Below, in pieces: positions 37,007 to 45,851 of a stretch of DNA of 64,000 bases (its first letter is position 1; each line of letters opens with the position of its first letter). Made by a program: the position numbers and the translations under genes. The DNA lies in NCBI GenBank assembly GCA_017550165.1, contig JAFZQH010000022.1:186001-250000 (forward strand), given 5' to 3'. This DNA is from Lachnospiraceae bacterium. GTDB taxonomy: Bacteria > Bacillota > Clostridia > Lachnospirales > Lachnospiraceae. Under the pieces are notes generated by a model that was not told where the DNA came from, searched no databases, and saw only the letters and a program-made list of their open reading frames with translations.

Positions 37007-37039
37007 TATGTAGATTAAAAGTATACGGAGGATATATCC

Positions 37040-37957
37040 ATGAGGCATCTTATGAGTCCGTTGGACTTTACTGCAGACGAACTGGAGCAGCTTTTTATCC
37101 TGGCGAATGATATAGAGAAGAACCCGGATAAGTATGCTCACGCATGTGAGGGCAAAAAGCTGGCCAGTGCATTTTACGAACCAAGTACCCGAACAAGACT
37201 GAGTTTTGAAGCTGCCATGCTTAACTTGGGAGGCAGCGTTCTCGGATTTTCCGACGCGGGATCCAGTTCCGCAGCCAAAGGCGAAAGCGTTGCAGATACC
37301 ATAAGAGTTATCTCCTGCTACGCTGATATATGTGCCATGAGGCATCCCAAGGAAGGTGCTCCCCTGGTTGCTTCCCAGAGATCACTTATTCCCGTTATCA
37401 ATGCCGGAGACGGTGGTCATCAGCATCCTACCCAGACGCTGACAGACCTTCTTACCATTCGCTCCATGAAAGGTCATCTCGACAATCTCACCATCGGCAT
37501 CTGCGGTGATCTGAAGTTTGGTCGTACGGTCCATTCTCTTATCAATGCCCTTATCAGATATGCCAATGTCCGCTTTGTCCTCATTTCTCCCGAGGAGCTT
37601 CGGGTTCCCAGCTATATCAGGGATGACGTGCTTAAAGCAAATGATATATCCTTTAAGGAGGTCGTCCGCCTGGAAGAGGTCATGGGTGAACTGGATATCC
37701 TTTATATGACCAGAGTTCAGAGAGAACGCTTCTTTAATGAGGAAGAATACCTTCGTATGAAGGGCTTCTACATACTGGACAAGGAAAAGATGAAATATGC
37801 AAAGGAAGATATGCTCATCCTTCATCCCCTTCCCCGTGTTAATGAGATTTCGGTGGAGGTTGATGATGATCCCAGAGCAGCCTACTTCCAACAGGCACAA
37901 TACGGGGTATATGTAAGGATGGCCCTTATCCTCACCTTGCTGAATATAAAGGTATGA
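37040..37957 (+). CDS. pyrB: Aspartate carbamoyltransferase catalytic subunit
   Basis: The 305-aa enzyme condenses carbamoyl phosphate with aspartate, the first committed step of pyrimidine synthesis. Carbamoyl-phosphate motif [11 protein letters not shown] and the [11 protein letters not shown] motif are both intact, and [11 protein letters not shown] and HPLPRVNEI mark the aspartate domain. GGAGGATATATCC leads into the ATG. It pairs with pyrI downstream, giving the regulated, Escherichia-coli-like holoenzyme rather than a lone catalytic trimer. Confidence 0.97.
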   Translation: MRHLMSPLDFTADELEQLFILANDIEKNPDKYAHACEGKKLASAFYEPSTRTRLSFEAAMLNLGGSVLGFSDAGSSSAAKGESVADTIRVISCYADICAMRHPKEGAPLVASQRSLIPVINAGDGGHQHPTQTLTDLLTIRSMKGHLDNLTIGICGDLKFGRTVHSLINALIRYANVRFVLISPEELRVPSYIRDDVLKANDISFKEVVRLEEVMGELDILYMTRVQRERFFNEEEYLRMKGFYILDKEKMKYAKEDMLILHPLPRVNEISVEVDDDPRAAYFQQAQYGVYVRMALILTLLNIKV

Positions 37958-38035
37958 TGCTCTCAACCCCTTGTACCTAAAGGGTTTTTGGAAATAGTTA
38001 TTTTGGATTTAATAATTTTTTGCGGAGGAATTATT

Positions 38036-38494
38036 ATGTTAAATGTAGGTAAGATTACGGAGGGATTCGTTCTGGATCATATAGAAGCGGGCACAAGCCT
38101 CTCCATATATCACGATCTTAAGTTGGATCAGTTCGATCGCACCGTTGCCATAATTAAAAATGCCAGGAGCAATAAGATGGGAAAGAAGGACATCCTGAAG
38201 ATAGAATGCGGCATTGACGAGCTTAATCTTGATATCCTTGGTTTTATAGACCACAACATAACCGTCAATATCGTTAAAGACGGAGAGATCGTGGAAAAGA
38301 TGCGCTTAGAGCTTCCCAGGGAGATCCATAATATCATCAAATGCAAGAATCCCCGGTGTATAACATCAATTGAGCAGGAGCTTGAACAGGTATTTATACT
38401 TACGGATCCCGAGAAAGAGATATACCGCTGCAAATACTGTGAAGAAAAATACTCCTCCCCCAAGGTAAAGAGAGAGCTTTTGAAGCGCAGATGA
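38036..38494 (+). CDS. pyrI: Aspartate carbamoyltransferase regulatory subunit
   Basis: This 152-aa subunit binds nucleotide effectors in its N-terminal half (MLNVGKITEGFVLDHIEAG) and zinc in its C-terminal half through four cysteines: CKNPRC and CKYC. It docks on PyrB trimers. GCGGAGG is placed well before the ATG at 38036; an upstream extension to 37988 is hydrophobic and lacks a site. It ends 28 bases before the convergent carboxylesterase gene, with no clear terminator between. Confidence 0.96.
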   Translation: MLNVGKITEGFVLDHIEAGTSLSIYHDLKLDQFDRTVAIIKNARSNKMGKKDILKIECGIDELNLDILGFIDHNITVNIVKDGEIVEKMRLELPREIHNIIKCKNPRCITSIEQELEQVFILTDPEKEIYRCKYCEEKYSSPKVKRELLKRR

Positions 38495-38522
38495 TCAATA
38501 TCAGGGATGTAAGTGACAGGCC

Positions 38523-40199
38523 TTAGTCATCATCTCTCTTAAGATCATGTAAAGCCTTCAACAGCACACACAAAAGCCCGATAACGATGGCAATATTAGC
38601 TGCGATCTTATATACGAAGGGCACATTAACATCCAGATCCGCATAAGAAGGATTGATCTTGAAATCAGGCAAAAGAGAAAGAATCCTTCTTTGCTTCTCA
38701 AGAACCTTGTGCATCTTCGGCTTGTCGGAAAAGACCATGGTCTGCCTGTCCTTACCATACTGCTTCCACGGAACCCCGGGAATCCCGGGATGCCCCGTCT
38801 TAGCGAACTCAGCCCACATATCGCTTACCATATCAGAAAGCTTCTCATCAGCCGGCATACCGGTATAGATGGTCTCTGCCCTGTTCCTGAAAACATAGGC
38901 CAACTCAACCGCATGACAGGATTTTCTGAAAGGAACGGTTGAGGGCATATTCCAGTAATACATGTAGGCCCTGCCGCCGCATTTGGTATGATTCTCAACC
39001 TGCTTGATGGCAGGTATCCGAAACATCATTTCATTGTAAAACTCAGTGATCTTCCAGAGGCTTAGATCCTTCCGGGTTTTAAGAAATCTCTTAACCCTTG
39101 ACTTGTTCTCGGGGGACATGGCTCTTATATCATTTTCAAATTTGACATGCATGCCGTATCTGTAGGGAACAAGCCCACCTATCTCCCCGATCCAGTAATT
39201 GGTCTCATTCGCATTGGTCCCGTGGATCATATCAATATCCTTCGTCATACCGCCGGCATAAGCCTTGAGCGGATTAAAGGGGATAAAATGACCGTTTCTT
39301 TGGGGAAAATTATTGTATGCATTAAGTACCTCATTGATCTCAATAAGATCCGAGGTGGGCAGATTCACCAACTCCTGAACCGAGGAAACTTCCGTATATT
39401 TCAGAAGCTTCTCGGTAAATGCGGCACATTCCTTCTTGGAAAATGTAAGAGCTACCGACCCGCTTTCAGCGATAACTCTCTTAAAGAGGCCTTTAGCTTC
39501 TTCAATGACCGGAAGAAGGGAAACAGATCCTCCGCCGGCGGATTCTCCGAAAATAGTCACATTATCCGGGTTGCCTCCGAAAGCAGTAATATTCTTCTGA
39601 ACCCAGCGCAAGGACTCTATCTGGTCCAGAATGCCGAGGTTGGGAGAATCAAAGTATTCCGCGCCACCGGGCAGTCTGGAGAGATCCACAAAGCCAAAGA
39701 GACCTGTCCTATAGCCAACCGTAACAAGGACTATATCCCTATGACGGTCAACAAAATTAAATCCATCATATAATGGATCTGCAGTACCACCCCATCCGTA
39801 GGAGCCTCCGTGAAAAAATACCATGACCGCTTTACCGGAAGAAGTCTCGGTTGGTGACGTCCAGACATTGAGATACAGGCAATCCTCACTCTGGGGGTAG
39901 TAGGAAGCAACCTCCGTTGGCCATTCAGTCTGGATAGGCGAATTACCGTTATAATAAGCCTCATACATACCATCGTCAGGCTCGGGAGGCTCAGGCCGCT
40001 TCCAACGTCTGTCCTTTACCGGAGGTTTTGCATAGGGGATTCCCCGGTAAATGAGAACTCCCTCCCTTTCTCGCCCGACGAAAGATCCATTTTCGCATTT
40101 AGCTACGAGAAGGTCATCCACATTTACCGAGGTACGTATCCTTTTATTAACCCCATATGTTGATCTGATCCTTTTTTTTGTATGCTTGTCCTGATTCAT
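38523..40199 (-). CDS. Type B carboxylesterase with C-terminal TM anchor
   Basis: The 558-aa alpha/beta hydrolase shows the type B pattern: GREREGVLIYRGIPYAKPP, EDCLYLNVW, the oxyanion stretch FFHGGSYGWGG, and the nucleophile elbow GESAGGGS. A single hydrophobic helix near the C-terminus (about residues 528-550) is followed by KRDDD. No signal peptide is seen at the N-terminus, so the topology is unclear. The start shares a base with the stop of the NRPS-like gene (TAATG), so the two are coupled. It could release or modify the NRPS product in the absence of a thioesterase domain. Confidence 0.9.
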   Translation of the reverse strand: MNQDKHTKKRIRSTYGVNKRIRTSVNVDDLLVAKCENGSFVGREREGVLIYRGIPYAKPPVKDRRWKRPEPPEPDDGMYEAYYNGNSPIQTEWPTEVASYYPQSEDCLYLNVWTSPTETSSGKAVMVFFHGGSYGWGGTADPLYDGFNFVDRHRDIVLVTVGYRTGLFGFVDLSRLPGGAEYFDSPNLGILDQIESLRWVQKNITAFGGNPDNVTIFGESAGGGSVSLLPVIEEAKGLFKRVIAESGSVALTFSKKECAAFTEKLLKYTEVSSVQELVNLPTSDLIEINEVLNAYNNFPQRNGHFIPFNPLKAYAGGMTKDIDMIHGTNANETNYWIGEIGGLVPYRYGMHVKFENDIRAMSPENKSRVKRFLKTRKDLSLWKITEFYNEMMFRIPAIKQVENHTKCGGRAYMYYWNMPSTVPFRKSCHAVELAYVFRNRAETIYTGMPADEKLSDMVSDMWAEFAKTGHPGIPGVPWKQYGKDRQTMVFSDKPKMHKVLEKQRRILSLLPDFKINPSYADLDVNVPFVYKIAANIAIVIGLLCVLLKALHDLKRDDD

Positions 40200-43189
40200 T
40201 ATTTCTTTCTGCTGAATATACCTGCTACAGTTGCAAAGAAGCCCTTCTTGTCAGCTACCTTTTCCTTGATCTCACGTACGGTAACATCTGCCTGTGAATT
40301 GTGGGTAACAAGGCACTGGGCAACCTTTAGGTAGATATCCTTGAATTTTTCAATGCTTGCATCCTCATAACGGCTTGCAGCATAATCGATCATAAGCTGG
40401 AGGCCGTCTGAACCGTCCAGTACCTCCATATCAAGGATGGTCTGGCTGGCCGCCTGATTCTGGCGTACGTCTACGCTTTCAACATCAAAGCCGCCGAATC
40501 CGCCCATATCCCTGATATCCTGCTGATACAGAAGATATGCAGCCTCACCGTTGGCAACCTGATTGGTGAAATCAACGTAAGGATAGCAGCTGTGCTCGAT
40601 ACCCTTCTGAACCTGATCATGTACTTCCGCAAATACGTTTCTGATGGTATCGCCATCCTTCAGGCGAAGTCCTATGGGAAGGTCTCTGAAGAGAAGTCCC
40701 ACGGTAGACATCATCTGAACGCTCTCACGACCGTTATATATCCAGGAGAGTTTGATATCGTTAACCTCGTTATAGATAGATATGGCAAGAGCTGCAACCG
40801 TGATAAAGAATTCATTCCTGCTGATCTTATAATTCTTCTCTACGGCGCTCATGAGAGGCTGTTCAATATCCAGGGGAGCAAACATTTCTCCCATCTCATT
40901 CTCCCTGGATTCATGATCTATCCTGGGATAGGATGACCACTCAACGCCCTCGAAACGTTCTTCAAAGTACTTCTTGCTTTCCTCATAGAAAGCCGTATCA
41001 ATTGCTTCTTCCCTTTCCTTTAACATGAGATAATAGTAATCCTTGTCAAGAGGCATGCCCATATATGCCTTGCCGATACTTCCCATAAAGACCTTCAACG
41101 ACGTTCCGTCAAAGAGGGAATGATGAACATCAAAGAAAATGTATCCGTACTTCTCAGTCTCGATCACCCTGCAGCGATGGAGCTTGCCGCCTACCATCTT
41201 AAAGGGATATACAAGGGTATCCTTAACGAACCTGAACTCGAACTCGCTCATTTTCTCCACATGGATCTTCTGGATCACTTCCGGCGTATAACGCTGCACA
41301 AGCTCACCTTCATCGTTATATGCAAATGTGGTAAGCAGTGCCGGATGGTTCTTAACAGCCTCATACATGGCCTCAGCCATCTTCTCAAGGTCAAAGAGTT
41401 CCTTGTCCACTCTCATAACGGAGAAGAGGTTATACATGGTGGAATTGGGGGTATAAAGCTGATAATCGAACATGTACAGCTGCTCAGCCGTCAATCCGTG
41501 TTCTTCCCTGATGGACTCATTATTCTTTGCGTCCTTATCTTCTGCTCCGCCGTTAGCCATCAGTTCTTCGTAGAGTTTGGCTATATTCTTGGGAGTTCTT
41601 CCTCTGAATATCTCATTTGCGGTAAGGCCTTCAAGTCCGCTCTCCGTAACAAGTTCGATGGAGCCTAGGGAGTCACCGCCCATCTCGTAGAAATCATCAT
41701 TGATACCTACACGTGACAGCTTCAGTACTTTGGCCATACCTTCGCAGATGGCCTTCTCGGTATCATTGGTGGGTGCCTCGTAATCATTCATGAATTCCGT
41801 GATATCCGGCTTGGGCAGGGCCTTGCGGTCAAGCTTGCCGTTTGCTTTTAGGGGAACTGAATCGATCTTTAAGTAATATGCCGGTATCATGTAATAAGGC
41901 AGACGCTTCATGAGTTCCTTACGGAGTTCTGTGGTATCTACCTTGATATCGGCAGTATAATATGCACAGAGATAAGACTTGTCACCGTCTTCTATACCCT
42001 TGGCGGCAGCCCAGTCTATACCCAGGGCCTGCTTAACGGCCGCCTCGATCTCAGCGGGCTCTATCCTGTTACCGTTGATCTTGATCATATCTCCCGATCT
42101 TCCCAGAAGGATCAGGTTACCCTTCTCGTCAACGCGGGCCAGGTCTCCCGTATGGTAAACACCGTTAATAAAGGCTTTTTCAGTCTCCTCAGGAAGGTTC
42201 ATGTAGCCTCTCACAAATTCATTTTCAAAACAGAGTTCTCCTGTCTCACCGTCTGCCGCCTCTTTACCGTCCTCGCCGATGAGCCTGATGTTGATATCAA
42301 CCTCCGGCTTACCGATGGGACACGTCTCGTAAGCTTTATCTATCTGGAATACGCCAACGGCAAAACCGCTCTCAGAGCAGGCATATATATTGATCAGTTC
42401 AAGGTTGGGATTGTAAAGGTTGTTGGCAGGCTCACTTCCTACGAAAAGCATACGTAAGAAGGGACCTGTATTATTACCCAGCATCCTTACGTAAGAAGGT
42501 GTAAGGAAGGTAATGGTGATACGCTTCATCAGGAAGAACTTGGCCAGTGCTCCAGTATTCTTGATGGTTGCGTATGATACCACAAAAATCTTTCCTTCAA
42601 ATACGGAAAGAGCTTTAAGGATAACTATAACGGAAGCCACGAAATTCATGGGGGCAAGAAGTGCCAGCCGGTCTTTCCCGTCAAAAGGAGTCTCTCCGTT
42701 GATACGGATAGAGTCGATAGCTCTGTCCAGATTGCCGTATTCGTGAAGAACACCCTTGGGGTTGCCCGTAGTACCTGATGTATAGATGGCGTAAGCAGCA
42801 TCATGAGGATCCGTCTCCTCATTCCCTGCCAGGTAATCCGTCCTCATCACATCATCCCAGTTGGATGCGGAAAGCTCGAACTTGCAGCCGCAATCCTTCC
42901 TGATATAGGCAATACGTTCCGGTGCATATGTATCCTCTACCAAAGCCCATGCAGCTCCTGCTTTCCATACACCGATCATGGCAACAATGGGCAGGATTCC
43001 TCTTGGCAGATTCAGAAGAACGAAGTCTTCCTTCCCGATATTATTAGCCTTCAGATATCCGTATACACGTCCTGACATATCGTCAAGCCGGGAATATGTG
43101 ATACCCTTTGTATTAAACTCATCAAACAATATGGCGGTGTCCGGCGCCTTTTCGGAATACTCCCTGATAATGCTGATAATATTACCCAA
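40199..43189 (-). CDS. NRPS-like protein: adenylation, carrier, condensation domains
   Basis: The 996-aa protein has an adenylation domain (about 1-460; YTSGTTGNPKG at 136-146, YHTGD at about 345, catalytic Lys in NGKLDRKAL at 452), a peptidyl carrier domain (about 470-545; GGDSLGS, with Ser507 for phosphopantetheine), and a condensation domain (about 560-970; HHSLFDG at 689-695). The order A-PCP-C without a thioesterase is unusual. The position of the amino-binding Asp in core A4 reads NFVASV (182-187), with Val, so the substrate may lack an alpha-amino group. The start is TTG, after GGGGG. It is coupled to the carboxylesterase. Confidence 0.92.
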   Translation of the reverse strand: MGNIISIIREYSEKAPDTAILFDEFNTKGITYSRLDDMSGRVYGYLKANNIGKEDFVLLNLPRGILPIVAMIGVWKAGAAWALVEDTYAPERIAYIRKDCGCKFELSASNWDDVMRTDYLAGNEETDPHDAAYAIYTSGTTGNPKGVLHEYGNLDRAIDSIRINGETPFDGKDRLALLAPMNFVASVIVILKALSVFEGKIFVVSYATIKNTGALAKFFLMKRITITFLTPSYVRMLGNNTGPFLRMLFVGSEPANNLYNPNLELINIYACSESGFAVGVFQIDKAYETCPIGKPEVDINIRLIGEDGKEAADGETGELCFENEFVRGYMNLPEETEKAFINGVYHTGDLARVDEKGNLILLGRSGDMIKINGNRIEPAEIEAAVKQALGIDWAAAKGIEDGDKSYLCAYYTADIKVDTTELRKELMKRLPYYMIPAYYLKIDSVPLKANGKLDRKALPKPDITEFMNDYEAPTNDTEKAICEGMAKVLKLSRVGINDDFYEMGGDSLGSIELVTESGLEGLTANEIFRGRTPKNIAKLYEELMANGGAEDKDAKNNESIREEHGLTAEQLYMFDYQLYTPNSTMYNLFSVMRVDKELFDLEKMAEAMYEAVKNHPALLTTFAYNDEGELVQRYTPEVIQKIHVEKMSEFEFRFVKDTLVYPFKMVGGKLHRCRVIETEKYGYIFFDVHHSLFDGTSLKVFMGSIGKAYMGMPLDKDYYYLMLKEREEAIDTAFYEESKKYFEERFEGVEWSSYPRIDHESRENEMGEMFAPLDIEQPLMSAVEKNYKISRNEFFITVAALAISIYNEVNDIKLSWIYNGRESVQMMSTVGLLFRDLPIGLRLKDGDTIRNVFAEVHDQVQKGIEHSCYPYVDFTNQVANGEAAYLLYQQDIRDMGGFGGFDVESVDVRQNQAASQTILDMEVLDGSDGLQLMIDYAASRYEDASIEKFKDIYLKVAQCLVTHNSQADVTVREIKEKVADKKGFFATVAGIFSRKK

Positions 43190-43223
43190 AACAATTCCCC
43201 CTTCAGATATAGAATATGCTCAT

Positions 43224-43253
43224 TTATCGAATGACCGATAATAATGTATTATA
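43224..43253 (-). promoter_or_regulatory. Promoter -10 and operator-like inverted repeat of the NRPS operon
   Basis: On the minus strand TATAAT (43248-43253) is followed by TTATCG-GTCATT-CGATAA (43224-43241), an inverted repeat across the likely start site. The -35 region is weak. A regulator binding here would control the NRPS-carboxylesterase pair. Confidence 0.45.
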
Positions 43254-43311
43254 CTATAAAATCCGACTAAAACGTAGTATTTTTTTGATTTTTATATAAG
43301 TTTAATATCAA

Positions 43312-43341
43312 TTGACAGAGACTTTTATTTAATAGTATAGT
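43312..43341 (+). promoter_or_regulatory. Promoter of the cystatin-like lipoprotein gene
   Basis: TTGACA (43312-43317), an 18-base spacer and TATAGT (43336-43341) lie about 33 bases upstream of the start codon. Confidence 0.8.
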
Positions 43342-43374
43342 TTACTTAGATCAAAGGGTAAAAGGGGAGGTACT

Positions 43375-44289
43375 ATGAAGAAAAGAATACTAGCGATCAT
43401 TGCAATAGCAGCGTTAATCTCCACCGGGGCTTCCTGCAGAAAAGACGCCGGTGCCTCAGGCAGAACAAAGCAGGAGGTGGCCGGCTCGTCTAAGGCGTCC
43501 TCATCAAAGACTCAGAGCAAATCATCAAAAGCATCTTCATCACAGGCTCCAAGCAGCTCGGCAGCACCAAGTTCTTCTGTGGCGCCAAGCTCTACGGCAG
43601 CCCCCAGCTCTTCAGCGGCGCCCAGCTCACAGGCTCCCTCTTCATCAGTGCAGCCCTCCCAAACGGCTGCTCCGGTAGAACCGGTTCACATTGACGGGGG
43701 CTGGCAGCTTAACCTTGACGGTCCCACTCCGGTGATCAACGATGATGCACTTGATGCTTTTTACGAGGCAACACCCAATCTGATGGGCGCGGATTATTCA
43801 CCTATTGCCATTTTGGGCACTCAGGTTGTAGCAGGCACCAATTATGCCTTTCTGTGCAGGCAGGTGGTCATTTCGGCGAATCCCGTCCCCAAGCTCTGTG
43901 TTGTCATTGTATACGAAGACCTTAGGGGTAATGCACAGATCACCAATGTGACAGACTTTGATCTGGGAAGCTACTGGGGCAATGATAACACTTCGCAGCA
44001 ATCCCGGATAGCAGCCGGAGGATGGTCCCTGCCGGATGATTTTACTACCATTAACCTGCCAAGACCTGTATCTTCCGTTTTTATGGCGTTGGCTGCTTGG
44101 GATCCCGGTTTACAGACCATGGCATATCTGGGAAGCCAGGTGGTAGCAGGCACCAATTACGCTGTCCTTTGCTATGACACCGACAACGGGCCGGCGGTGC
44201 CCTGCATAATGTACATGTATGCACCGATCAACGGTTCACCTGAACTGACCAACATATACTATATCAATGTAGGAGACTATAACCGATAA
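43375..44289 (+). CDS. Lipoprotein with two cystatin-like domains (QVVAGTNY twice)
   Basis: The 304-aa protein has a lipoprotein signal peptide (STGASC, Cys21), a Ser/Ala/Pro-rich spacer (about 35-100) and two repeats of about 75 residues. Each repeat has a helix, then a strand with QVVAGTNYA (150-158 and 255-263), then LC and further strands ending with ITNV or LTNI. QVVAG is the protease-binding loop of cystatins, and QVVAGTNY is the form in stefins; the helix-then-strands order also fits. A surface cysteine-protease inhibitor or another cystatin-fold binding role is proposed, not proven. GGGGAGG precedes the ATG; the gene has its own promoter and terminator. Confidence 0.75.
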   Translation: MKKRILAIIAIAALISTGASCRKDAGASGRTKQEVAGSSKASSSKTQSKSSKASSSQAPSSSAAPSSSVAPSSTAAPSSSAAPSSQAPSSSVQPSQTAAPVEPVHIDGGWQLNLDGPTPVINDDALDAFYEATPNLMGADYSPIAILGTQVVAGTNYAFLCRQVVISANPVPKLCVVIVYEDLRGNAQITNVTDFDLGSYWGNDNTSQQSRIAAGGWSLPDDFTTINLPRPVSSVFMALAAWDPGLQTMAYLGSQVVAGTNYAVLCYDTDNGPAVPCIMYMYAPINGSPELTNIYYINVGDYNR

Positions 44290-44302
44290 ATGACCATAAA
44301 TT

Positions 44303-44337
44303 TAGGGGCTGTGTTAATTCACAGCCCCTATTTTTTG
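44303..44337 (+). terminator. Intrinsic terminator of the lipoprotein gene
   Basis: TAGGGGCTGTG-TTAATT-CACAGCCCCTA is followed by TTTTTT, a strong factor-independent terminator 14 bases after the stop codon. Confidence 0.92.
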
Positions 44338-44344
44338 CGATCAT

Positions 44345-45106
44345 TTATAAACCGTGGAATTTACCCAGAAAATCCTTGATCCTCTGATTATCTGTAGAGA
44401 ATATATTATCCGGTACATCATCTGTGAGCATCTGTCCGTTATCCATAAATATAACCCGGTCGGATACGTCTTTTGCAAAGGTCATTTCATGAGTGACGAT
44501 AACCATGGTCATGTTCATGGCTGCCAGATCACCAATAACCTTAAGAACCTCACCCGTAAGCTCCGGGTCAAGAGCTGATGTAGGTTCATCGAAGAAAAGT
44601 ATCTTGGGATTAAGGGTTAGCGCTCTGGCTATGGCCACACGCTGCTGCTGTCCTCCGGACAACTGATAAGGGTAACAGTCCGCCTTGTCCGAAAGTCCCA
44701 TCTTCTCAAGCCATCCGTAAGCGGTCTCCGTAACCTCCTCCTTGTCCCTATGGTGAACAGACACCGGAGCGTCACAGAGATTCTTCAATACGGTAAAATG
44801 GGGAAAGAGATTGAAGTTCTGGAACACAAGACCGAAATCCTCTGATATTTCAGCAAGCTTCTTCTTATGGGCATATACTGCCTTCCCCGACGCATCATTC
44901 CATGCAGCCTTTTCTCCCAGGTAACTGATCATTCCGGAATCAATAGTCTCAAGCATGGTAGCGCACCGCAAGGTTGTTGACTTGCCTGATCCGGATGGTC
45001 CGATAATGGATACCACTTCTCCCTCTTCCACAGAGAAGGAGATATTCTCAAGGACTTTCAGGTCTCCAAAGCTTTTATTAATGTTTTCTATCTCAAGAAC
45101 TTTCAT
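44345..45106 (-). CDS. Polar amino acid ABC transporter ATPase (GlnQ/HisP-like)
   Basis: The 253-aa ATPase has Walker A GPSGSGKST, the family segment VFQNFNLFPHFTVLKN, signature LSGGQQQRVAIARAL and Walker B ILFFDEPTSALDPE. These match the polar-amino-acid subfamily. It drives the permease encoded 12 bases upstream. The gene is the last of a three-gene set (binding protein, permease, ATPase). An insertion (ISYLGEKAAWNDASGKAVYAHKK) lies between Walker A and the Q-loop. Confidence 0.95.
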   Translation of the reverse strand: MKVLEIENINKSFGDLKVLENISFSVEEGEVVSIIGPSGSGKSTTLRCATMLETIDSGMISYLGEKAAWNDASGKAVYAHKKKLAEISEDFGLVFQNFNLFPHFTVLKNLCDAPVSVHHRDKEEVTETAYGWLEKMGLSDKADCYPYQLSGGQQQRVAIARALTLNPKILFFDEPTSALDPELTGEVLKVIGDLAAMNMTMVIVTHEMTFAKDVSDRVIFMDNGQMLTDDVPDNIFSTDNQRIKDFLGKFHGL

Positions 45107-45118
45107 GACATATCTCCG

Positions 45119-45769
45119 TTATCTGTAGTAATTGAGTTTCTTCTCTATCTTGTCCATTATAAGGGCAACTACAAGATTAAATACGTAATAGAAGACTCCT
45201 GCCACCACCAGGGCTGTAACACTGGCCTGAGCTGCGGCTATGGCCTTGGCTGCGGAAAACATCTCTGCCACGGATATAACGAAAGCCAGGGAAGTATCCT
45301 TAACAAGCGTGATAACCTCGTTTGTAACAGGAGGAAGGATGCGCTTGATAACCTGGGGAAGGATTATCCTCATAAAAGTCTGGCTTCTGGAATACCCCAG
45401 CACCTTGGCTGCCTCGTACTGGCCTATGGGCATGGACTCTATGCCGGCCCTGTAGATCTCTGCAAAATATGCAGCATAGTTAAGCACGAATCCTATGATG
45501 GCAGCCCAGAAACGATAATCGGAGCTGATCCTTATCCCAAAGAGGAAGTAAGGCCCGAAATACACCACAAAGAGTTGGAGCATCAGGGGGGTTCCCCTCA
45601 TAATGGAAATATAGAACCGCACTATAAGCTGTAATACTTTATTCTTCGACATCCTCCCGAAGGATATCAAAAGTCCCAGGGGAAGCGAAAATATCAGGGT
45701 AAGGGCGAATATGGCAAATGATACGCCCATTCCTCCCACTAATTGTTCTGCAATAGCTGTTACCGACAT
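45119..45769 (-). CDS. Polar amino acid ABC transporter permease
   Basis: The 216-aa membrane protein has about five TM helices and the His/Glu/Gln-type permease features: IMRGTPLMLQLFVVYFG near the N-terminal half and the EAA loop region YEAAKVLGYSRSQTFMRIILPQ, which contacts the ATPase. AGAGGT precedes the ATG. It is separated from the binding-protein gene by a hairpin at 45796-45817. Confidence 0.95.
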   Translation of the reverse strand: MSVTAIAEQLVGGMGVSFAIFALTLIFSLPLGLLISFGRMSKNKVLQLIVRFYISIMRGTPLMLQLFVVYFGPYFLFGIRISSDYRFWAAIIGFVLNYAAYFAEIYRAGIESMPIGQYEAAKVLGYSRSQTFMRIILPQVIKRILPPVTNEVITLVKDTSLAFVISVAEMFSAAKAIAAAQASVTALVVAGVFYYVFNLVVALIMDKIEKKLNYYR

Positions 45770-45795
45770 AAATGACCTCTTATAACCCTTAATAA

Positions 45796-45817
45796 GAGGC
45801 GGTCATCTGACCGCCTC
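45796..45817 (-). other. Hairpin between binding-protein and permease genes
   Basis: A perfect 10-bp stem (GAGGCGGTCA / TGACCGCCTC) with a 2-base loop follows the binding-protein gene on the minus strand. The tail is TTATTAAG, so it may be a partial terminator or an mRNA-stabilising stem, giving more binding protein than permease. Confidence 0.7.
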
Positions 45818-45851
45818 CTTACGTAAACTGTCTAACCGATAGAGGGCAGGA

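Noticed and set aside
40199..43189. D-alanine ligase DltA for the adenylating protein
   Set aside because: The carrier and condensation domains are in the same chain and no dltB, dltC or dltD genes are nearby.
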